Below are positions 13,580 to 20,021 of a stretch of DNA of 20,021 nt, piece by piece (position 1 is the stretch's first letter; each line of letters starts with the position of its first letter). Position numbers and translations under genes: made by a program. Source of the DNA: an uncultured Thermoanaerobacterales bacterium (GTDB lineage: Bacteria; Bacillota; Clostridia; Christensenellales; UBA1242); the NCBI GenBank assembly GCA_900557695.1, contig USTP01000009.1:1-20021 (forward strand), given 5' to 3'. The notes under the pieces were generated by a model. The model searched no databases. It saw nothing but the letters and a program-made list of their open reading frames with translations, and was not told the origin of the DNA.

Positions 13580-16500
13580 GTGAGTAGTTTTGTACATCTA
13601 CATGTTCATACAGAGTATAGTTTGCTAGACGGTGCTGCCCGTATGGATAAAATGATAAAAGTTGCCGCATCTTATGGTATGCCAGCGCTTGCTATTACTG
13701 ACCATGGCAATATGTATGGCGCGGTTCACTTTGCAAAGTCATGCAAAAAAGCGGGCATTAAGCCTATAATTGGCTGTGAGTTTTATGTTGCAGATGACTT
13801 ATCGGTTAAGCAAGGTAAAACAAAGCTTGAACATTTAATACTTCTTGCTAAAAATGATGTTGGATATAAAAATATTGCCATGCTTAACACAATAGCTTTT
13901 CGTGATGGTTACTATTACAAGCCAAGGATAGACTATAAAACTCTTGAAAAACACACAGAGGGGGTTATATGCCTTTCAGCATGTTTGGCAGGAACAATTC
14001 CTCAATATATTCTTAAGGGAATGTATGACGAAGCTGAAAAAATGGTTGTTTGGTTTAAAGAAAGATTTAAAGATGATTTCTATCTTGAAATGCAAAATCA
14101 TTATCTAGAGGAAGATGCTATTGTTAATAAAAAGCTTAAAGAGTTTGCAACAAAATATGATATAAAACTTGTTGCAACAAACGATGTGCACTACATTTAT
14201 AAAGAGGACGCAGAAACTCAAGATGTTTTGATGTGTGTTCAAATGCGTAAAACTTTAGACGACCCAGACAGGCTAAAACTTCCTGGCGACCAAATGTATT
14301 TTAAAACTCGTGAAGAGATGGAAAAGGTTTTTCCAAACGACTTTGAGGCGCTAGACACAACGCTAGAAATTGCAGACAAGTGTAATTTCAGCTTTGTTTT
14401 TGGTAAATATATGTATCCAAGATACTATCCAGACAATGGGCAAGAGCCAGAACCATTCTTCCGTGACCTTATTGAAAAAGGGCTTGTTAGAAGATATGGA
14501 ACTGTAACAAAAGAAATTCGTGAAAGAACAGAGCATGAGTATGGCGTTATTGCAGGGCAGGGTTATATTGAATACTACCTAATTGTTTGGGACTATATAA
14601 ACGCAGCTAAAAAAATGGGTATACCAGTAGGCCCAGGAAGAGGCTCGGGTGTTGGAAGCATTATTGCTTATGCTATTGGAATAACAGATGTAGATCCGCT
14701 TAAGTATGATCTGCTTTTTGAAAGGTTCTTGCACACCGAGCGTGTTAGTGCGCCCGACTTTGATGTTGACTTTGCGGATGATAGGCGTGAAGAAGTTATA
14801 GATTATGTTAGGCGTAGATATAGTGACCCATGCGTTGTGAAGATAGTAACCTTTGGAACAATGGCTGCTAAGAACGCCATTAAAGATGTTGGTAGAGTTT
14901 TGAAAGTGCCTTATAATGAAACGGATAAGGTTACAAAGCTTATGGGCAATGTGTATAAACGCCCAGATATTATTAGAAAGAGTTTTGGTATGTATCACCC
15001 AAAAGAAGGGGATAAAGACTACGGAACTGAATACGGAATTGGTGAACTTATAGACATTTACAACCAAAACCCAGAGATTAAAAGAGTTGTTGACATAGCA
15101 TACAAGGTTGAAGATGCACCAAGGCAGTGTTCAACTCATGCATGCGGAGTTATTATTGGTAGAGAACCGCTTGAAAATGTGATACCACTTTCAAGAAATG
15201 GCGAAGATATAACCACTCAATACAACATGAAAGAGGTTGAAGAGCTTGGTCTTTTAAAGATGGACTTTTTGGGGCTTAGAAACCTTAACGATATTCAAAC
15301 CGCTATTAGATATATAAAGGAAAATCATGGCGTTGATATAGACTTTGATAAGCTTGGTTATGAAGACCCTAAGGTTTATGAATATATTTCAACAGGCAAC
15401 ACTATGGGAATGTTTCAGCTTGAAAGCGGGGGGTTCCAAAAGTTCTTAAAAGAGCTTAAACCATCTTGTCTTGAAGATATTATTGCGGCAATAAGCCTAT
15501 ACCGCCCAGGACCTATGCAATACATTCCTAAGTTTGTGCACAACAAACACCATCCTGAAGACACTACCTACGAGCATGAGATGCTTAGAGATATAATAGA
15601 TGTTACCTATGGATGTATTGTTTACCAAGAGCAGGTTATGAAAATTGTTCAAAAACTTGCAGGCTACACACTGGGGCAGGCAGACATGGTTAGAAGATGC
15701 ATGGGTAAGAAAGACAAGGTGGCAATGGCAAAAGAAAAACCTATTTTCTTGTTTGGTAGACCATTTAAAAAGGGCGAAAACGGAGAGAAAGACCAAACTG
15801 CCATTGATGGTTGTATTAAGCGAGGCGTTCCTCAAGAAATAGGAGAGAGCATTTGGTCGCAAATGGAACACTTTGCAGAGTATGCGTTTAACAAGTCGCA
15901 TGCGGCGGCATACAGCGTTGTTACTTATAGAACGGCGTATTTGAAGTATTACTATGAGCCTGAATTTTTAACAAGCATCATAAACAACAGAATTACCAAT
16001 GCTGATGAAGTTTCAACCTACTTAACCTATGCAAGAAGTGAGGGCATAGAAATTCTTCCAGCAGATATAAATAAAAGTAACACTTATTTTACAGTTAAAA
16101 ATGGTGTTATTAGATTTGGTTTGTCGGCAATAAGGGGAATAGGTGTGTCGGTTTGTGACGCGATAGTTAAAGAGCGTGAGCAAAATGGAGATTTTAAAGA
16201 CCTTGGCGACTTTTTAACCAGGGTTGTAGACCTCAATATCAATAAAAGGCTTATTGAAGGCATGATTTACTCTGGTGCGTTTGATTGCTTTGGCAAAACA
16301 AGAAGCCAACTTGCTAGCGTTTATGAGCTTGCAATGAGTTGTGCTATTAAAGACAGAAAGAGTAGAGCTGCAGGGCAATTTTCAATGTTTGGAGATTTGT
16401 TTTCTAAAGAAGAGTCTATTAAAATAGACTATCCAAACATCAAAGAGTATGACCACAAGTTTAAACTTAAGAAAGAGAAAGAGGCTGTTGGTATCTACAT

Positions 16501-17191
16501 GAGTGGACACCCTCTTGAGCCATATCAAAACATACTTAAGTTATTTAACTTTAACGCAAGCATGATTAAAGACTTTGATAATGCAGATGAAGAAATGGGC
16601 TTTGATGATGAGGCAAGTGAAGAAGAGTTACTTGCTATGCGAAACGATATAACTGATGGCATGAATGTTTATACTGGTGGTATAGTTGCTGAAATTCGCA
16701 AGATGTTCACAAAGAGTGGCAATAAACCTATGGCTATTATAAAGGTTGAAGACCTTTATGGCAATTTTGATGTTATGATATTTAATAAGTTCTATGAACA
16801 AATAAAAGATAGGCTTTGCGAAGACGCAATTGTTACCATAAGTGGAAGGCTTTCAATTAGAGCGGGCGAAAGACCAATTGTAATACTAGATAAAATAACA
16901 TTCATAGACGATGGGAAAGAAGAAACAATTTCAAATGAAAACAAAAAAATTGTTTTTAACGACAGTGTGGAAGAAAAGAAAACTCAAAACCTTTATATGC
17001 AGTTTGATTTAGAGAATGAAAAACTTAAAAATCAGGTGCTAGAGATATTAGACGCCTATCAAGGAGATACTGAAACTTATGTGCAGTTTAACAGAAAACT
17101 GTATTTGCTTAATAGAAAAGTTAAACCAACAACAGCTCTTATTAGCGAACTTGGACTTTTAGTTGGCGAGAAAAATATTAAACTAATTTAA
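13580..17191 (+). CDS. dnaE: DNA polymerase III alpha subunit, DnaE type
   Basis: Replicative DNA polymerase. Starting at GTG 13580 the protein has 1203 residues. The N-terminal PHP domain keeps all metal-site residues I can locate: H8 and H10 in HLHVHTEYS, then ITDHGN, CEFYV, EHLILLAKND, SACLAG and NDVHY. The polymerase core has GPGRGSGVGS and the catalytic aspartates D393 and D395 in PDFDVDF, with D562 in KMDFLGL. Then come a helix-hairpin-helix region (NINKRLIEGMIYSGAFDCFG) and a C-terminal OB fold (NVYTGGIVAEIRKMFTKSG). There is no fused DnaQ-type exonuclease, so it is DnaE and not PolC. It follows whiA after one base and ends at a bidirectional terminator. Confidence 0.97.
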   Translation: MSSFVHLHVHTEYSLLDGAARMDKMIKVAASYGMPALAITDHGNMYGAVHFAKSCKKAGIKPIIGCEFYVADDLSVKQGKTKLEHLILLAKNDVGYKNIAMLNTIAFRDGYYYKPRIDYKTLEKHTEGVICLSACLAGTIPQYILKGMYDEAEKMVVWFKERFKDDFYLEMQNHYLEEDAIVNKKLKEFATKYDIKLVATNDVHYIYKEDAETQDVLMCVQMRKTLDDPDRLKLPGDQMYFKTREEMEKVFPNDFEALDTTLEIADKCNFSFVFGKYMYPRYYPDNGQEPEPFFRDLIEKGLVRRYGTVTKEIRERTEHEYGVIAGQGYIEYYLIVWDYINAAKKMGIPVGPGRGSGVGSIIAYAIGITDVDPLKYDLLFERFLHTERVSAPDFDVDFADDRREEVIDYVRRRYSDPCVVKIVTFGTMAAKNAIKDVGRVLKVPYNETDKVTKLMGNVYKRPDIIRKSFGMYHPKEGDKDYGTEYGIGELIDIYNQNPEIKRVVDIAYKVEDAPRQCSTHACGVIIGREPLENVIPLSRNGEDITTQYNMKEVEELGLLKMDFLGLRNLNDIQTAIRYIKENHGVDIDFDKLGYEDPKVYEYISTGNTMGMFQLESGGFQKFLKELKPSCLEDIIAAISLYRPGPMQYIPKFVHNKHHPEDTTYEHEMLRDIIDVTYGCIVYQEQVMKIVQKLAGYTLGQADMVRRCMGKKDKVAMAKEKPIFLFGRPFKKGENGEKDQTAIDGCIKRGVPQEIGESIWSQMEHFAEYAFNKSHAAAYSVVTYRTAYLKYYYEPEFLTSIINNRITNADEVSTYLTYARSEGIEILPADINKSNTYFTVKNGVIRFGLSAIRGIGVSVCDAIVKEREQNGDFKDLGDFLTRVVDLNINKRLIEGMIYSGAFDCFGKTRSQLASVYELAMSCAIKDRKSRAAGQFSMFGDLFSKEESIKIDYPNIKEYDHKFKLKKEKEAVGIYMSGHPLEPYQNILKLFNFNASMIKDFDNADEEMGFDDEASEEELLAMRNDITDGMNVYTGGIVAEIRKMFTKSGNKPMAIIKVEDLYGNFDVMIFNKFYEQIKDRLCEDAIVTISGRLSIRAGERPIVILDKITFIDDGKEETISNENKKIVFNDSVEEKKTQNLYMQFDLENEKLKNQVLEILDAYQGDTETYVQFNRKLYLLNRKVKPTTALISELGLLVGEKNIKLI

Positions 17192-17221
17192 TTGTTCATA
17201 AAAAATAAAAAAACACACATA

Positions 17222-17253
17222 AAAAAGTGGTAAATTCTTGTTTACCACTTTTT
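17222..17253. terminator. Bidirectional terminator between dnaE and the ABC operon
   Basis: AAAAAGTGGTAAA (17222-17234) pairs perfectly with TTTACCACTTTTT (17241-17253) around a 6-nt loop. T runs lie at the 3' end on both strands, so it can end dnaE from the left and the importer operon from the right. Confidence 0.92.
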
Positions 17254-17335
17254 ATTATAATTCATAATATTTAATTGTTATATATTTTGTGAAATTAAAT
17301 GTATTTAAATACTGTTTTATATTATTTTTTTACAT

Positions 17336-18148
17336 TTAACCGCGTTTTTTGTTGATATACATTTCAAGCAGTGCAACCAAGCCATACATTATTCCAGCCA
17401 GCAAACATAGCACCACAACTCCGCTCATAACAAGGTCTAGTTTAAAAACTTGACCGCCATAGACTATTAAATAGCCGAGCCCTGCCTTACTTGTTAGATA
17501 TTCTCCCATAACAACGCCAACCCAGCTCATACCAACATTTATTTTCAATACTGAAATAAAGTCTTTTAGAGATGCTGGAATTATTAGCTTTGTTAGTATT
17601 TGAAATTTAGAAGCCCCCATAGTTTTAAGAAGCAGTATCTTTTCTTTTGGAACGGATAAATAACCATTTAGCATTGAAATTATTGTGATTACTATGCAAA
17701 TTAGTATTCCCATAACAACTATAGATTTTGTGCCAGTTCCTATCCAAACAATAATTAGTGGGCCAAGAGCTATTTTTGGCAAACTGTTTAGAACTATTAG
17801 GTATGGCTCTAAAACCCTTCTAACAAATGGCAAAACATAAAGTAGTAGTGCAATTAGCCCACCAAGGGCAGTGCTAATAAAGAATGCCAGAAGTGTTTCA
17901 TAAAGCGTTACCCATGAGTGGTAGACAAGTGTTCCGTCTTTAAGCATTGCTACAATTTGATTAAATATTCTAGACGGAGAGCTTGTTATAAATGGGTCTA
18001 CGAGATTAAAAGATGCGCTTATTTCCCAAATAGATAATAGTAATATCAAAAGCAGTATTCTTGTTAGATGAGTTAGAAAGCTTTTTGTTTTTAGTCCCCT
18101 TAAATACTTTTTATGCGCTTTAGAGTGGTTTTGTTTTTCTTTTGTCAT
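17336..18148 (-). CDS. ABC transporter permease (SsuC/TauC/ThiX type)
   Basis: A 270-residue inner-membrane permease with about six hydrophobic segments: the first near residues 28-46 (LTRILLLILLLSIWEISASF) and the last near 238-260. The EAA loop that docks with the ATPase reads LKTMGASKFQILTKLIIPAS, with the conserved G. Family BPD_transp_1 of the sulfonate, taurine, nitrate or pyrimidine type; the cargo cannot be told from this subunit. I chose ATG 18148: GGGAGG lies seven bases upstream and its ATGA overlaps the TGA of the ATPase gene, the classic coupled junction. A longer frame starting 15 bases earlier has no ribosome site. It is the last gene of the operon. Confidence 0.93.
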   Translation of the reverse strand: MTKEKQNHSKAHKKYLRGLKTKSFLTHLTRILLLILLLSIWEISASFNLVDPFITSSPSRIFNQIVAMLKDGTLVYHSWVTLYETLLAFFISTALGGLIALLLYVLPFVRRVLEPYLIVLNSLPKIALGPLIIVWIGTGTKSIVVMGILICIVITIISMLNGYLSVPKEKILLLKTMGASKFQILTKLIIPASLKDFISVLKINVGMSWVGVVMGEYLTSKAGLGYLIVYGGQVFKLDLVMSGVVVLCLLAGIMYGLVALLEMYINKKRG

Positions 18149-18900
18149 TGCAATTCCTCCCATATTTTATTGAAATAAACATTAAAGGAAGATTGCTTTC
18201 TTCTTTCAAAAGGGGTAAGCTTCTCATCAAAATCTAGATTTATTATAGATTTAACAGTGCCTGGCCTGCTTGTTAAAACTATAACCTTTGTGCTCATAGC
18301 TATTGCTTCTGAGATGTCGTGAGTAACAAGAATTGCCGACTTTTGTTCGGTTTTTATAATATTACATACATCGTCTTGAACTGCAAGTCTAGTTTGATAG
18401 TCTAGTGCTGAAAAAGGTTCGTCAAGCAAAAGAAGCTTAGGACGCAAACTTAAAGTTCTAATAAGTGCCACTCTTTGACGCATTCCTCCAGACAACTGCT
18501 GTGGATAGTGGGAAATAAAGTCTTTTAGTCCGTATTTTTCAAGTAGACTTTTTGCATACTCTCGGTTTTCTTCGGTGTTTCTTTTTTTGAAGCTTAAACC
18601 AAGGGTAACATTTTTCCAAATACTAAGCCATTCAAACAAGTTGTCGCGCTGGAACATATAGCCGCATAAACTATTTATTTTTTCAACCTTCTCATTGCCA
18701 ATAAAAATCTCGCCACTAGTTGGTTTTAAAATGCCAGCGATTAAGGAAAGAATTGTTGTTTTACCACAACCACTAGGTCCAACAATGCTAATAAATTCGC
18801 CTTGGTTTACCTCTAAATTTAAATTTGTTAACGCATGTGTTTCACTTTTTGGAGAATGATATATCAATTCAACGCCAGATAAACTAAGTAGCTTCTCCAT
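18145..18900 (-). CDS. ABC transporter ATP-binding protein (SsuB/TauB/ThiZ type)
   Basis: A 251-residue cytoplasmic ATPase with a full motif set: Walker A GPSGCGKTT (41-49), Q-loop Q84, signature LSGGM (136-140), Walker B LLLLD with catalytic E161, D-loop SALD and H-loop H194. The QRDNLFEWLSIWKNV segment and the SRPGTV segment near residue 212 are typical of the nitrate/sulfonate/taurine importer ATPases. AAGGAG stands seven bases before ATG 18900. It lies 26 nt after the binding-protein gene and overlaps the permease gene by four bases (ATGA), so the three are one operon. Confidence 0.96.
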   Translation of the reverse strand: MEKLLSLSGVELIYHSPKSETHALTNLNLEVNQGEFISIVGPSGCGKTTILSLIAGILKPTSGEIFIGNEKVEKINSLCGYMFQRDNLFEWLSIWKNVTLGLSFKKRNTEENREYAKSLLEKYGLKDFISHYPQQLSGGMRQRVALIRTLSLRPKLLLLDEPFSALDYQTRLAVQDDVCNIIKTEQKSAILVTHDISEAIAMSTKVIVLTSRPGTVKSIINLDFDEKLTPFERRKQSSFNVYFNKIWEELQ

Positions 18901-18926
18901 TTTTTTCTCCTTGCTATTTATTAAAT

Positions 18927-19922
18927 TTATGCGATAGAAAGTGCGTAAGAATTATCTACAACTTGGTTAAAGGCAACGGTTCCGTCTAGCTCGCCAGCGT
19001 TGTTTAAAACTTCTAAAAGATTTCTATAAGCAACTTGGCTCATCTCTGGGGAAGAGCACCATGCATCTATGTTTTTATAGCTTTTAACTGCTTTTGCTAA
19101 AGATTCTACTGTTGAACCGTCAAACGATTTTACAAGTGCTTCAGCAACTTCTTCATCGCTATGAGTCATAATGTATACATACGCTTTTTTAACTGCTCTT
19201 AAAAAGCCCTCAATCTTGTCTTTATTTTGAGCTATGTAGCTTGGCTTTGCCATAAAGCAAGTGTATGGAATTTCGCCACTATATTCGCCAACCGATGCTA
19301 CAATATAGCCTCTTCCAGACTCTTCATATTCTGTTGCTGTAGGCTCAAACATTGTACAATAGTCGCCCTCGCCAGAATCAAAAACTGGAACTTGCATTGC
19401 AAATGAAGTTTCGGTGTCGAGAGTAATATTTGTTCCGTCATATAGGTTAACGCTGTTTACAATCCATTCAAATGTCATAGCTGGAAGTCCACCTTTTCTA
19501 CCTGCTATAACTTTTTTACCCTGAAGTGATGTTGCCCAGTTAAAAGTGTCTTTCTCGTTTGTCCTAGACACTAGGAATGAGCCATCTCGTTTGGTTAACT
19601 GACCGAAAATAATAGGGTAGGATGTGCTGCCTTGTGCGGCAACATATATTACAGTTTCTGCGCCCATTAGAGCAATGTCGGCATTGTTTGATAATAGTGC
19701 TGCCATGCTCTTATCGCTACCCTGACCATTTTCGAGTTCTATTTTAATGCCTTCATCTTCCATGAAGCCAAGATTGATTGCTACATAGAGTGGGGCATAA
19801 AACACACTATGCGTAACTTCGTTTAGTTTTATAACATCGGTGTCTTTTTTACAAGCTGTAAAAACACCAAGCGATAAACCACACATCATAACGCAAAGCA
19901 TGATTGTTATTACTTTTTTCAA
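18927..19922 (-). CDS. ABC transporter substrate-binding lipoprotein, NMT1/ThiY-like
   Basis: I start this at TTG 19922, giving 331 residues: AGGAGG (19931-19936) lies eight bases upstream, and the product then begins with a normal signal peptide (MKKVITIMLCVMMCGLSLG) and a lipobox-like FTAC with C24 as the lipidated residue. An ATG 14 codons earlier is in frame but has no ribosome site and would put a charged extension ahead of the signal. The mature part begins IKLNEVTHSVFYAPLYVAIN, LGFMEDEGI, then MAALLSNNADIALMGAE, the pattern of NMT1/THI5-like and SsuA-like binding proteins. Related Clostridia proteins take up thiamine-pyrimidine precursor, riboflavin or sulfonates; the ligand is not decidable here. 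First gene of the importer operon. Confidence 0.9.
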   Translation of the reverse strand: MKKVITIMLCVMMCGLSLGVFTACKKDTDVIKLNEVTHSVFYAPLYVAINLGFMEDEGIKIELENGQGSDKSMAALLSNNADIALMGAETVIYVAAQGSTSYPIIFGQLTKRDGSFLVSRTNEKDTFNWATSLQGKKVIAGRKGGLPAMTFEWIVNSVNLYDGTNITLDTETSFAMQVPVFDSGEGDYCTMFEPTATEYEESGRGYIVASVGEYSGEIPYTCFMAKPSYIAQNKDKIEGFLRAVKKAYVYIMTHSDEEVAEALVKSFDGSTVESLAKAVKSYKNIDAWCSSPEMSQVAYRNLLEVLNNAGELDGTVAFNQVVDNSYALSIA

Positions 19923-19930
19923 TTTTTTTA

Positions 19931-19936
19931 CCTCCT
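19931..19936 (-). promoter_or_regulatory. Shine-Dalgarno that fixes the TTG start of the lipoprotein
   Basis: On the minus strand this reads AGGAGG, eight bases before TTG 19922. No ribosome site precedes the upstream in-frame ATG at 19964. Confidence 0.85.
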
Positions 19937-19964
19937 GTTTAGTTTCACACTGCATTTTATTCAA

Positions 19965-20021
19965 TTTTCTAGCAAATTGTTAATAAAACACTTTAAAAAT
20001 TGGAATTATTAGTGATATAAT
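19965..20021. other. AT-rich upstream region of the importer operon, cut by the window edge
   Basis: These 57 bases are the visible upstream region. On the minus strand TTAACA is followed after 17 bases by AATAAA, a weak promoter candidate. On the plus strand GATATAAT ends the window and could be a -10 for a gene to the right. No riboswitch can be recognised in what is visible. Confidence 0.3.

Noticed and set aside
19923..19964. ATG 19964 as the start of the binding lipoprotein
   Set aside because: It would add a charged 14-residue extension before the signal peptide and would cover the strong AGGAGG site for TTG 19922.
1..20021. DGR reverse transcriptase or template repeat in the window
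   Set aside because: I saw no reverse-transcriptase motif and no second copy of the 1525-1656 sequence; if they exist they lie elsewhere.
19923..20021. TPP or other riboswitch ahead of the importer operon
   Set aside because: Fewer than 100 bases are visible, strongly AT-rich, with none of the conserved segments of a known riboswitch.
1..20021. tRNA, rRNA, CRISPR array or insertion sequence
   Set aside because: No cloverleaf, ribosomal RNA signature, regularly spaced repeats or transposase frame was found on either strand by eye.

Overview
The window reads as a chromosomal segment of a low-GC, Gram-positive-type anaerobe, most likely an uncultured gut Clostridia-like lineage. The basis is the AT-rich, AG-rich coding strand, strong Shine-Dalgarno sites, a T-box leader on ileS, a whiA/murB/dnaE neighbourhood of Firmicutes type, intrinsic U-tract terminators, and a GGA[IV]-repeat surface protein joined to a DUF6273-like domain. 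This placement is inferred from gene content, not from a search.

Layout. (1) 1-1659: a promoter whose -35/-10 spacer holds an 11-G tract drives a secreted or anchored surface protein with four 26-residue repeats and a C-terminal DUF6273-like domain. The last ~130 bases of that gene are strikingly adenine-poor and GC-rich, as expected of a diversity-generating retroelement (DGR) variable region. (2) 1724-5185: promoter, T-box leader with an Ile (AUC) specifier, attenuator terminator, and a long type-2 ileS. The T-box bulge sequence is degenerate, but a 13-bp antiterminator with a UGGU bulge can be drawn. (3) 5186-5524: a small unknown ORF with its own promoter and a 24-bp perfect palindrome, possibly broken by an amber codon, then a consensus promoter for rpmE. 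(4) 5525-7759: rpmE with terminator, then prmC-prfA overlapping. (5) 7788-9620: uvrC behind an extended -10 promoter that leaves no leader. (6) 9785-10894: an orphan membrane-anchored solute-binding-like protein. (7) 10982-17191: murB, PHP hydrolase, whiA and dnaE packed head to tail (overlap, 13-nt gap, 1-nt gap). (8) 17336-19922, minus strand: a three-gene ABC importer of the SsuABC/TauABC/ThiXYZ type, convergent with dnaE across a bidirectional terminator.

Most of the window is housekeeping (translation, excision repair, replication, cell wall). The most interesting part is the first 1.7 kb, where two different variability mechanisms appear to act on one surface protein: on/off switching by poly-G slippage in the promoter, and amino-acid diversification of the C-terminal ligand-binding face. 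Neither the reverse transcriptase nor the template repeat of a DGR lies in this window, so the second claim needs the rest of the genome.

Three start codons were reassigned from Shine-Dalgarno position: dnaE to GTG 13580, the ABC permease to ATG 18148, and the ABC substrate-binding lipoprotein to TTG 19922.
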